Positions 1-11,700 of a stretch of 64,000 bases of DNA are shown here, one piece after another; the stretch's first letter is position 1, and each line of letters starts with the position of its first letter. The position numbers were made by a program, and so were the translations under genes. Source of the stretch: Leuctra nigra. Taxonomy: Eukaryota; Arthropoda; Insecta; Plecoptera; Leuctridae. The stretch is taken from positions 13,813,246 to 13,877,245 of the forward strand of contig OW203773.1 of assembly GCA_934045905.1 (NCBI GenBank), written 5' to 3'. A model generated the notes under the pieces. That model ran no database searches. It had not been told where the DNA came from and saw nothing but the letters and a program-made list of their open reading frames with translations.

Positions 1-201
1 AAAGTTGCAAAACGCCACCTAGCGGAAAAAGTTAGCATCTATACCACGAGTACTTGTGCACATGCGCACAGGGCGGGTTCAGCCAAGTCACTTAGATGTC
101 AATCGTAACGAGTTCAGTAAAAGTTATAATTACATCGCGAAATAACAGAAATTGATGCTAAACCTCAGTGTCAACATTCAAATACAATCGGCATATTTCA
201 T

Positions 202-409
202 TACAGCACACATTCATTCAAATTCTTGTGAAAACGAGTTGTCTTTTCACCAAAAATCACCATTTGACAGATGCAAATTGTTTTTCTCACGGCATTCTGA
301 ACACACATTTTTCTTGACGCATCGTTCAAACAACTGGAATCTGTCAAATGCTGCTTTTGGTGAATAGACATCTCGTTTTCACAAGAATTTGAATGAATGT
401 GTGCTGTAC
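202..409. repeat. Fold-back element (MITE-like)
   Basis: Two arms of about 78 bp, 202-280 and 331-409, are near-perfect reverse complements around a 50-bp loop. The arms contain CATTCATTCAAATTCTTGTG and its complement. No coding capacity is seen. The target duplication is not clear, so the family is not assigned. Confidence 0.8.
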
Positions 410-1703
410 ACTGTAAAAATTATTTGTAAATTTATATCGCCGAGGTACATTTGATTTTAAATGTTGTGTCTGGTTAATTGGCAATTACCCATACATATTG
501 AGTCTATTTACCCATAAAGTATTGGTTTTCGAGCATTAAGTGCACATAGTATCATTGAAATTACGGGCTAAAATAACGGAGACATGTTTGGTGAATTTAG
601 CTGTTCGTTACAATAACTTTACATAGATAGCGTTGCCGTATTTTTATATTATGTCGGGCTCAATTTAACAGCCTGTTCAATATTAATTAACAAAGACACA
701 GTCGGGCTAAAATAACGGAGACATGTATAGTAAATGGAGGTGTTCGTTAATCGTTACAATTCTTTCATACTCCCAAATTCCGCCAGTAATTCATCATTAA
801 TGTTCAATGCATTTAAAAATATTTCCTTGAACGACAATGTTTGAATGAAGTCTAAAATAGTATTATTGACGAATAGCAGCAAGAATTTCCATCTGCCTGT
901 TTAGCTCAGCTTGATGAGCCGTGGACTTCTACGCAAAAGAAGTCAAATCTCGGGAAAGGCAAACCAATTTAATTTCTACAACTAGTAGTATGTGAAATGG
1001 CTTCAATTAATCCGTTGTCAAAATGTGATTATTGTAGTTCATTAAGTTGTAATGATTAATTCAAATTTAATTTTTTTGAAGAAGATAGTTGAAATTACCC
1101 AAACATTGGGGCAGTAAATTTATAGCATTGGTGTGCTATATAGCATCACAAAAACGCCCTGCGGACCAAGGTGGGGGCCGCTCCCCCCCTCCCACTTTAT
1201 TAACGCGTGGCAATTTGTTTTCCTTGACTTGCCCCCCCCCCCCCCCCCTGGCAGAAATCCTGCCGGCGCCCAAGGACACCATACCTCATCCATGGACCAA
1301 CTTCCAATATTTAACTATGTTTCGATCGTCTACACGGTGTATTTAAGTACACACTGTAGGTACTTAAACATTGTTTAAATACAGCGTGTAGACGAGGCAT
1401 AAGTAAAACTTGGAATCTTTGTACCCATCCACTTATAAAGTAATTTTATTTGTTGGATTGTTGAAAGCATTTTCTTGTCAAGTTGTCCCTCTGAGAGAGT
1501 CTGGCATTTGTCCAGCAAGAATCATGACCCAGAACTTGACTGCTCAGATCGATAACAATGCCGTGGGTAGAACTATTCCTGTGATCAAGCTTAAATTTAA
1601 TAGGTGTTTGAATCAATATTCGATTAGCAGCAGCGAGTTTGGCCTTGAAGAGTTTTTAATCGATTTTTATCTTTACCATGCACTTGTTAAAAAATAAGGC
1701 TTT
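410..1703. other. Intergenic, AT-rich; short repeats only
   Basis: No gene is supported. A direct repeat of about 45 bp beginning GGGCTAAAATAACGGAGACA occurs near 567-612 and 704-750. A short GC-rich block at about 1150-1270 (AAAACGCCCTGCGG followed by C runs) belongs to a dispersed family seen again at 11.6-12.0, 24.3-24.6, 25.3 and 31.3-31.5 kb. A small hairpin lies at about 1325-1400. Confidence 0.6.
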
Positions 1704-1900
1704 GTACGAGTATTCAGAACAGTTCAATGAAAATAATATCCTAGCTTGGAATGGTTTATTATTTTTATTTTGTCCTACAGACGCTTAGTGTCCGAAAATT
1801 AGTAAAAATACGGCACTAAACGTCTGGTGGAAGAAATAAAACTAATAACCCCTTCCAAACTATCAAATTATTTTCATTGAACTGTTTTGAAGACTCGTAT
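1704..1900. repeat. Fold-back element (MITE-like)
   Basis: Arms of about 95 bp pair across the element. The left arm starts TACGAGTATTCAGAACAGTT and the right arm ends in its near-complement (AACTGTTTTGAAGACTCGTA). The centre carries CAGACG...CGTCTG. No ORF is present. It looks like a non-autonomous DNA transposon of unknown superfamily. Confidence 0.75.
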
Positions 1901-2875
1901 TATTTTTCTTCCTTTTTTATTTTAATTTTGTTTATAAATATAGGTAGTACGTACTACGTACCTTTCTAATGTAAATTTGTACAGAAATTACAAAAACGAA
2001 TTTTTAATAATTAAACGATAATACTACCTTGTGTTGCACTTCTTGCAACACATATATTTAAATTTAATATTGTATTTAAAAAAGTACTAGGTATACTAAC
2101 TAAAAATACAAAAAGTTGGAAGGTATGAAATTTCCTCCCTTGTCAGGTGGGATGTTAATTGTACAGTACAGAAGTGAACTGCACACTTAGGTAAAATATT
2201 TTGCCAAGAAATACTAATATGCAAAGTTACCTACCTATATCAAACAAATAAAACAATATCAAAAGTACCTACTAAATAAAGTTTAATAGAAATTATGAAA
2301 TCTACGTACCAATACTGCTTACCTACCTACACTATAGGTCTACCAACTATCATTGCTTCATAATACAACTTGCACCACCACATGTTATTCTGCCACTTTG
2401 AAAAGGATTCCCCTGCTTTGAGTGACTCAATGTTGTTACAAACCATGACCTTATATGGGCATGGTCAGGGTCCTACATTCCTGTTTCAAATGTGAATCAT
2501 TATCACAAAATGTTAATTACTTTTTATCTTATCTGCATGTTGTGATAAGAATAGTGTTGCTACTAACCTATATTATTGAAGAGTTTTATCATAGTTCCTC
2601 AGTGTGCAATTTGCTCAGTTCGGCAACATTTCAATTGATACCTTTCGTGAAAAGTTAATAATTCGATATTATTTTCGAGTGATTTTTTTATTGTTTAGTT
2701 GAAATAAAAATTTGGTTTAATATTTTGTCGAAAAGGTGAGTGTAGAATATTTAGTGTTGAATAGTATAGAATGTTGGGCCTTGTCATTAATGAAAAACCA
2801 TATTCTATAAACGGAAAATAGACCAAACAATTCCATGGGAAAACCGAATTATCTAAACTTTTAAAAATTATTTCA
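1901..2875. other. Intergenic, nothing recognised
   Basis: AT-rich sequence with many TAGGTA/TACCTA motifs. I see no credible exon, RNA gene or structured repeat here. Confidence 0.5.
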
Positions 2876-2879
2876 ATTA

Positions 2880-3740
2880 ATTAAAATCGTCTTAATTGGG
2901 ATATTTCATCCTATAAGTAGGAAGTTAATTTATATGTAGGTAATGCCAACAGTTTCGATTCACTTGAACCTTCTTCAGGACTGAACTTAACTTTAAAAAT
3001 AAACATGATTTTTAAGTATGATTTGTTTTTTTAAGCTAATTTTTGTCATGGAAGAAGGTTCAAGTAATGAATCGAAACTGTTGATTTTATTCGAACAAAT
3101 AAGCAATACGTGATGGAGCCACTTCTGGCAGGAAACTTTTTAGATGCACTTTTTTATTTTGATGTTTGTGTTTCCATAGGGCAGTGAAAAGGAGAAACAA
3201 ATGAAATTTAGATTTAGTTACTAGTTTACATTTTCAGCCATAACAAACAACTAAAAAAAAAATTATTAAAAAAATTATTTCAATTAATTAAAACCGCCTT
3301 GATTGGGATATTTCATCCTGGAGCCCAAGTCTTGAAAAAAGCGTTTTGAAACCGTCTGGCGTTTTCATTGATCAAAACGTAAAAAAGTTGACGACTATAC
3401 CTTAGCCTTCAACTTTTTTACGTTTTGATCAATGAAAACGCCAGACGGTTTCAAAACGCTTTTTTCAAGACTTGGGCTCCTGTAGGTAGTTAGTTAATTT
3501 ATAGGTAGGTAATGTCAACAGTTTCGATTCACTAACATTCTTCAGGACAAAACATTACTTATGTATAAAAAAATTATATAAAATTTTATATAGGTAGGTA
3601 ATAAAAAAAATTATATAATTTATTTAAACACAAATAAACACATTCTATCCTCCATTATCCCCCTCTATGGATAGTACCAAAGAATCCACCAGAGGTCAGT
3701 CGTGTTCCTTATGTTCTCGAACTTACCACAGGATGAAATC
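2880..3740. repeat. Dispersed repeat, copy 1, with an internal tandem part
   Basis: The segment around 3088-3260 (containing ATACGTGATGGAGCCACT and TTTTTAGATGCACTTTTTTA) and the segment around 3640-3725 (ACCAAAGAATCCACCAGAGG) both recur in the same order at 33.11-33.41 kb, so this is one mobile family. A sub-unit beginning GGGATATTTCATCCT is present twice, near 2898 and 3304; the second copy is interrupted by a perfect hairpin element. No protein is encoded. Confidence 0.75.
3320..3480. mobile_element. Perfect 72-bp inverted-repeat hairpin element
   Basis: The arms 3320-3391 and 3409-3480 are exact reverse complements, with a 17-bp loop. The termini are GGAGCCCAAGTCTTGAAA and its complement. 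A sister sequence near 2898-2930 lacks the insert and runs straight through TTTCATCCTATAAGTAGG, so this is an insertion with a visible empty site. A second element at 35239-35544 has nearly the same termini (GGAGGCCAAGTCTTGAAA), which defines a family. Confidence 0.9.
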
Positions 3741-4344
3741 CCAATCAAGACGATTTTAATTATTGCCTGAACCTTTCAAAACTGTCATTATTTAAATTAA
3801 TATTTTCACTCTCTCTGAGATATGTCATTCATTCTGCTCTAATTTTTTGTCTATTTTTGTCTAGGTAGAATTTCGATTCATTTAGGTACCTGTCAGAATC
3901 CATTCAGGATAAAATTCACTGACAAAAAGCTAGTGCATCAAAACTTCGTGAATTTTAGTGAATTTTGTCCTGAAGAAAATTCTTAAATAATTGAATCGAT
4001 ACTGTGTAGACATTCTCAAAGGATATTAAATAAAACATGGAAAAATATCGCAAAAGAAAATGACAGTTCAATTGTTTCGCATTTTCTGTTAATTTTCTTC
4101 TAGCACAATTTATAAACAATCCACTAAACCCTAACTGATGAGCCATAATCTCTGTTATCTCATGCTATTATTAAATGTGAACAGATATAGATTAGGAATT
4201 TCTCTTGAAATCCTCACTGGTATTATCTTTGTAAGTGGTGGCATCAGTTGAATTACATCATGCATGTCAATACATGGTAGACTCTCTTTTGTTTCTTAAA
4301 ATGAGCGACATCGCGATGTGTGGCAAAAATTAGCAACTCTTGGC

Positions 4345-4809
4345 TAGTGATGGCAATTTTCTGAAAATTTTATTTTTTGAAAATTTTCATGAAAATTTTC
4401 AATGCGTTGAAAATTTTTTAAATTACTATTTTTATTGCTTTATTGCACACAATTGTTGATAATATATCTGAAAAAAGCGTAAAATAAAAATAAAAATAAA
4501 AGTCAAATATAAGCCCAAATCTCAGTTTTTCTTCATTGTAATTTTGGCCAGACTGTAATTTCTACATAGGCGGGAAATTTGAATGCTGTATTAATGATCA
4601 TTTTGCACATTTACCACTCAGACAACAACACGCATCATAATAGAGTTCAGTATGCGTCCCAAGTATGCCCATACATTTATTAAATCAAATAAAATTGATT
4701 TAAACTTTTTAAAAAAATTTCAATTTTTTCAATGGTCATTAAAAATTTTCTGAAAATTTTCAATTTTCTGAAAATTTTCAAATGAAAATTTTCAATGGTG
4801 CCATCACTA
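4345..4809. mobile_element. hAT-like MITE with 8-bp target duplication
   Basis: Terminal inverted repeats are TAGTGATGGCA at the left and TGCCATCACTA at the right. The element is flanked on both sides by CTCTTGGC (4337-4344 and 4810-4817), an 8-bp duplication as made by hAT transposases. The interior is AT-rich with repeated GAAAATTTTC and no ORF. Confidence 0.88.
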
Positions 4810-5127
4810 CTCTTGGCATGATCCTCATACCCTTAGTTGCAGCAGTTAGTTGCAGCAGTATTGCTCATTGTATGCATTTCTTACAATAATTTGCCACAGG
4901 ATATTTCGCTGTGCAAAATGTATGAAGTGTAAACAATTCCACTGAATCTGATAAAATTATTAGTTTGCTCATTTTTTTTACCAATTCTGAGCTATTTTGA
5001 GTTCTCTGTGGATTTTTATCGGTTGCTATGGCCACGGCCAATGAGAGATTATAAAATTGCTGATTCTTCGCCGCACAGTTTTGCCGATTTATCTCGCTAG
5101 TGGCGCTGGGAGTATGAACACTCGGTG

Positions 5128-5460
5128 CCTATAGGGCTAGGATGTTAAAGGACCTATAAAACGTCCAAAAAGGCAAAACTATTAAAATTGGACCATAAAA
5201 TCCCGAAAAAAGACCAATGAAATGTTAGGCTTTGTAATATTCGTCAGCATATTATTCGATTTATTGGTTTAGGAGTTCAATTTGGAGTAATTGATTAAAA
5301 ATAAATAATAATGTATGAATGTGTCAATGTGTCATCCAAGTAGAGGATGAAAATTTTGTGAAGACAAAAAATTTATTTGTAGCTTGAAACAAATATTTGA
5401 TATTATTTTTCCCAATTATTAAAAAAATGTCAATAAGACCTTAAAAAAGCAAGAAAAGAA
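5128..5460 (+). repeat. Dispersed repeat, inverted partner at 23.4-23.7 kb
   Basis: The block runs from GGGCTAGGATGTTAAAGG through a segment on AAACGTCCAAAAAGGCAAA to a poly-T/A-rich end. Its reverse complement is present at about 23415-23705, on the other side of the ITIH locus. No coding content is seen. Confidence 0.7.
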
Positions 5461-5481
5461 CTGAATTTATAAAAAAAAAAT

Positions 5482-5665
5482 AGCCTCATCAGTGTCTTGC
5501 GTCTAATGTCTGTCCGTCCGACCGGGTAGCTCAGTTGGTAGAGCTCTCGCCCGGCAGTGAGAGGTCCCGGGTTCGAGCCCCGGTTCGGTCGGATATTTTT
5601 CACAACACACATCCCTTCATATCATCCTGACTCCATGGAAGTTTTCCACAGAAACCTTCATTCTT
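5482..5665 (+). mobile_element. tRNA-derived SINE, copy 1
   Basis: A tRNA-like core at 5520-5590 folds as a cloverleaf. The acceptor strands are GACCGGG and TTCGGTC, the D arm is GCTC/GAGC, and the T arm is CCGGG-TTCGAGC-CCCGG. The anticodon loop has only 6 nt here, so no anticodon can be read safely. Flanks on both sides (CCTCATCAGTG... and ATTTTTCACAACACACATCC) are shared with the copy at 45.0 kb, so this is a mobile element and not a lone tRNA gene. It lies directly upstream of the first ITIH coding exon. Confidence 0.8.
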
Positions 5666-5702
5666 ATTATACCTCTGTCCACAGCCCAGAGCATCTTAAA
5701 GC

Positions 5703-8700
5703 ATGGAGGTTGAAGCGAACAGCGCGGCCGGAGCGCCCGAGATGACCTCGCTAGTAATAGACAGCAACATCTTGTACCGCTACGCCAAGACGACAGTCAC
5801 GTGTCAGCTGCTGAACAACGCGGATGTCGCCAGAGAGCTGTCCTTCAACGTCGTCCTCCCGCAGTCGGCGTTCATTTCCAAATTCCACATGTGAGTCGAA
5901 AGAGAACTTTCTTACTCCGTCGGACTCTTTTACCAGATGACAATACAGGACGCATTCTTATCATAATCTCTTAATCTTTATCTTATCTTAAAAAAGCACC
6001 CATGGCATTAGTTTCGAAGTTTCATTTATTATACAATCTTTTTTAACACAATATTATCATCAACACAGCCTTTACATGGACATATTCATAATTTTCACTG
6101 ATTATAAAGTGTTGTAAACTTTTAACTAGGCACTAGATACAGGTTGTATTATCCTTGTAAGAAATTGGATTAGCTTCAACATGATTATTATTTTAAAATT
6201 ATAGAATACAACTGCTGTTCTAGTGCATTCCCCTTGACAGATTCAAATACGTCAAATACGTTTACAATACTGAAGGTTTTATTGTAAATGGTGTCAACAA
6301 TAAAAAACTGAGGTAGATGGAAGTTCAAAACGTCAGTATTATTTCTAATGTATTGTCAAATTTTGTGGAAAATTGATTAAGGTGGTTACAGTTGAACGTA
6401 CCAATTGTCATCTTCTTTTCGGCCAGGGTTTCGGGAAATTCTCAACAAATTTGCAATAAGTTCATCGGAAGAATCAGTGTTTGAGAGGGATGCTATTGGC
6501 TAAGCGTGTTTGTATTTAATCTGAAGAGTGTCTGAAATGTTCCAGAGAGCTGAAGGAGGTCATCTACGACGCCTACGTCAAGGAGAAGGAGAAGGCGAAG
6601 GAGGAATACGACAACGCAGTGAGCCAAGGATGGACAGCGGCCAAGGTGGAGACCAGGTGCGTGTCTTGCTGCTTCTTCTTAGTGACGGACATTTATGTAG
6701 GAGAGATGCTGTTGGAACTTTTATAATATTGACCCTCTAGAACAGTGGTACACAACCTGCGGCCCGCGGGACCACTTTTTGTGCCCCCCCAGTTGATGTT
6801 TTAAATATACATACTTATTCACAAAATGTGTCCCCTTGTGCAATAATATTAAAAAAACAAAAAATCTCGTTTCATTTGAGAATCATTTTGAGAGTTTTAG
6901 GAGGATTTTGAGAGTTGTCATGTTAGGATCGACGCATTAGGCTGAAATGTAAAAGAGTGTATTGTTTTGGCCTAGAATTTGCTTACATTCTAAAAAAAAA
7001 TGCCTTGCAGGGCAACACTTGGAGGGCAGTTTGCATTCGTGCATTTTAGAGCCCCAGAATCACTAAGTTTTAAATTGTTAAATTCTAAAAAAAACGTCTG
7101 CGGGGCTCAAACGCGCCTGGAATGAACCTACCTGAGCATTATTGTACATTTTTAAAAAATGCGGCCCGCCAACAAAAGCAAATTCGTATTATTCGCCCGC
7201 AAGTCGAAAAGGTTGAGTACCCCTGCTCTAGAAATAATTACTCGTTTTTAAACTCTACCTATAGCGTCTCATAATATCATTAACTCTCATCGTATTCTCG
7301 ACCATTTATTGCACGTCCCTTGTTCGAGGACGCTTACAATCTTGTAGCTCTAAGCTTGCTAAGGGTTTTAAAGATTGTTTCCGTAAAAATGGACCTTGAG
7401 TGGTGTGGAAACGTAGACACATTTGAGGATCTATTGACTCTGCGGCAGAGCTGTTTCTACAGCTGAATGTTTTGACTTTTGACCCTTTTAGGTTTTACGA
7501 TAGGGTCAGGTCCATTGTAAGTGAGAACAATGTCGGTTTCTGCTGATGATTTTACTTACGTCATGATTGATAAATCAATATAGCTACAAAATATCTCTAC
7601 TGCTAGAGATAAGTAATTTAAAATGATTTTCGGAGCCAAGTAAACGCCGAACCCCTTAGTTCTGTTGTGATCTCTTCTCTGTGAAACTGATTGCCTAACA
7701 CCCACCCGTCTGTCGCCATGCGCAGTGTGCGCGACGCGAACCGCTTCTCCGTGTCCGTGAACGTGGAGGCTCGCGTCAACGTGACCTTCAAGTTGACCTA
7801 CGAGGAGCTGCTGGGGAGACGACTGGGGAGCTACAACCACGTGGTCAACATCGACCCCGGCCAGGTGAGTGGACGTTATAATCAGGTAACTCCAACGGGC
7901 TGTTCATAGAGAGCGTCGGGGGGGAGGGGGGTGCATCAATATGTGACACCATGTGACGGGGGGAGGGGGGGGGGGGGGTCTGAAGTCTGAAGTCGATAAG
8001 TCGGGACAAAATCATCAATTCTGATAGATTTTGCTGCCAGACGAATTCTATTTAAGGGAGGTGTTGGGGGGGGGGGGGGGGGGGGGGGGGGTAAAGAGAT
8101 AGTTTTGTGATGTCTGTTTGGGGGAGAGGGTTACTAAAAGTGTGACACAGTGTGACAAAGGTGAGGGGGGGGGTGTCATAATAATAACCCATTTGTAGCG
8201 TGACATCCTTTATGCATTGCCCCTTAAAGGCGAATATGTATTTTTGTGTCTCGAGAAATGCGGTAGAACCTCCTTGAGTGATTAAGGTCACTGCCAAAAA
8301 GTCGAAAAAAAGCAACATCTTGTCTTGGCTCTATGCTATCTTGTTGTCTGTTCCAATTGTACAACTGCGGCAATTGGTCCCTGTCATTCTCCTTGTTGTT
8401 ACTCTTGAGTTATTATATAAAACACAGTGCATAAATAAATGGAATATTTTATTAATCAATTATAGTACATTAGAAGATCATGTTTGTCAACTGCTTGCTG
8501 CTGTGTGTAACAATCTCTTGCTCTTTTTCTCCCTTGTTTCGTATCCACTGGGTCGTGGCTCCCGTCACCTAGATGGAAGTCAGGGCCCCTACATCCTCTT
8601 TACACCCCACCACATTTAAACAACATTTCCTGTGATATTGGTCATGGAGGAGCATAAACTAACGTAAATGATGTCAAGGGAAGGAGGAGGTTGACAGACA

Positions 8701-11700
8701 CTACTTGACACAAACAAGACATTGAGGTTCTATGTTTTTGTGTGCAGATTGTACCCGAGCTGAGCGTGCGCGTGAGGATTGAGGAGTCGCACACTCTGAC
8801 GTCGCTGCGCGTCCCGACACTGAAGATCTCCAACGAAGCCGACGCGGTTCCTGGTGAGTCGAGCCGATGATGAGGTCATGATCTTAATAAGTCTGAGTCA
8901 CAGCCGTCTATCCACTCCTCGTTCGCTCCTCCTCCACCTGTGAGCTGCCTGTTATCTGATGCTGTCTCAGGAAGAGGGCGCCACCGTCGCACGCATTTGA
9001 ATAAGCCAGGCGACGGTGGCGGGTCGGCAGGTGAGGAACTACAATTTTTCCTCAGATAACGGGCAGCTCACAGGAGGAAGAGGAGCGAATGAGGAGTGTA
9101 CAGACTGCTGTGGTCTGAGGGAGAACCTCTCGAATATTTAGTGTTAACTTTTTATTGTGAAGTTGCACAGAACGTGAATTCCCAAGTGAATATCTAGTCA
9201 ATTGTTGGAATACTTGAATATAATAATATCTTTCGCCATTTCCAACGGGAGCACCATGTCGGGTCGGGGCGTGGAATTCCACCGTCAATATTGGGCCTTC
9301 ACTTAATTGATGTCGGGTGGCCGGTCCTGACACATCACACTCTTCTTCTTCCTCCTCCTCTACGTCTTCCTTCTTCACCATGTCTCTCCACCTCTCTCTG
9401 TCCTCCCACAATCTTCCTGCCACTGTTCTCCACTCCTCACCTCTTTCCTCTACATCCCACTTCACCGGGTCCTCCCACTTCGCTCTCTGTCTGCCCCTTC
9501 TGCTTTCCCGGTCTCTTGCTCTTTCTATTCCCTCTTCGGTAATCTCTTGGGATCCAGTCTTCTAAGATGACCATACCAGCGCAGTCTGTCTCTTCCTATC
9601 TTATAGTTGAGGCTCTCAACACCCAGCTTTTTCCTTATGTCAGTGCTTTTTTGCTTTTCCATCTTTGACACTCCAGCTATGCAGATAAGGAAGATCTTCG
9701 CCGCTTGGACATACATTTCTTTGTAGGACATGCTACTTCTTTGTTGGAATACTTTAAAATTTAAATATTTGTATTAATTAATTAAATAATCCAAAGACAA
9801 CTTTTTGCTTACATTGATTTTTTTCTCGAATATTACTTTCCCCACTAGTACGGTAAAGAAGCTAAAACCTACAACTAATATCAGTATCCGCTACATAAAC
9901 ATGATCTTGGACGTGGCAGTAATGTCATTCATATCCTCCGCCTGCAGATGCATCCGCCGGCAACGACCCTCACGTCCGGCTGGAGCGCCCGTCCGACAAC
10001 GTGGCCGTCGTCACGTGGTCTCCGACGCCGGAGCAACAGCGCCTCCTGCGCCACGACGGCGTCCAGGGACAGCTCTCCGTCAAGTACGACATCGAGCGCC
10101 AGGGGAACGCGTCACAGATCCTGGTACGTGTTCAGGAGCGCAGGGGGGGAGGGGGGGGGGATAGAACAGACTGACCGATGCTAAACTTAATATTGTATAA
10201 TAAAAATCACTTATAAATTGCTTAAATTCTAAATAACTGTTTGAGGTGAATTTCCTTGCTTTATTTAAGGAACATGATGATGGTTTTACACTCAATTCTG
10301 TCAATTGACATTTTCTTCGAGGTTGACTTGCTTATTGGGTGATAACATAATGATATAATTGTTCTAAAACTTGGTACATCCATATGCCTTAAATAAGTCA
10401 CATAATAGACAACATCACAAACCTACTTCGCATGCGCGGAAACCATAACATGGCCGTGCACTTGGGGCGTGACTAACCCACAGTATTCAGCTCTAGAGCA
10501 GAATGCTCGCCTCTCATTGGCTGAGGAGCGTCATTCAAAAGGCAATTCACCATTATCCCATAAATTGACGTGAAAATGTCCTGATATTATGTGATATTTG
10601 TAACTATTGGATTTGTTTGCATCTAAGAACAAGTTGTTCAAATAATTTCTATGTTGTCAATGCCGCACGGAATTGAATTTATACCTAATCATATGAGATG
10701 TATACAGACTACGCGTAGAGGCTGCAGTTGGATTGAACCAGGTACCCGATAGGCAATGCGCGCCGATATTTCTCCCACCAGAGGGCTCTGATAGTTTATG
10801 ATGTCTATTGAACTCTGTGCACTAGAATCTTACAACTCTACGATAATAACCCTTCGAGCCCGGGAACTTTGTAGCATCCCCTCGTAACAATTACATACCG
10901 ACTGGGAAACTTGATTACTCTTTACCAAGAAATAAGATAATTTCAAACTTCCCCATTTGGTAACTTTGTAAATTTCCTCTGTCAGATGAGCGAGGGCTAC
11001 TTCGTCCACTTCTACGCCCCAGCTGACCTCGAGCCAATGAAGAAGCACGTCGTGTTCGTGTTGGACACGAGCGGCTCGATGTCGGGGATTAAGATCGAGC
11101 AGCTGAAGGCGGCCATGACCACTGTGCTGACGGACCTGCGCGATGGAGACTACTTCACGATAGTCACGTTCTCCAGCAACGTGCTCGTGAGTTCTTTGAG
11201 AAGTTCATCTCCATCGAAGTGTTTTTGTCATTTGCTCTTAAGTTATAAACTTAAACCATATCGAGCTTCAATTCATTACTATAAGAAAGTAAATGCGCAC
11301 ATTGGAGTAATACGACACTGAGTATACATCACACAAAGTATACCATTTTTATAATAGAATTCTATTTGTCTTTCTGCGGACGTGGACTAAGAAACCGTTA
11401 GTTATTCCAGTTTATGGCAGACTAAGGGCCCAGAATTACCATTAGCAGGGCTGCCACTTAGTCACTTTTATCACTTAAAGTTACTTTTTTGGTCTCCAGT
11501 CACTTTTATTTACTTTTTTACAAGATTAGTCACTTTTCTCCCTTTTTTCGGATATCTGGAGTGAAAACTGGGATATATTTTAAAAAAAGTTGAAAACAAA
11601 ATACACCTCAGAACGCCTTAAGTGTCAAGTGTCACAAAACCAAAAAACGCCCTGCGGGGCAAGGTTATTGGGGCATGCCCCCCACACCTTATTAGAGTGA

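Noticed and set aside
899..955. tRNA-like sequence with GCTCAGCTTGATGAGC
   Set aside because: A D-arm-like and an anticodon-stem-like hairpin are present, but there is no T-arm TTC motif and no acceptor pairing. At most a decayed tRNA relic.
1410..1697. 95-aa plus-strand ORF as a gene
   Set aside because: Composition is AT-rich, no domain or splice context is seen, and it lies among repeats.
5520..5590. Functional tRNA gene at 5.5 kb (and at 45.0 kb)
   Set aside because: Both cores sit in shared longer flanks, one has a 13-bp TSD, the anticodon loops are abnormal (6 nt, or C at position 33); they are SINE heads.
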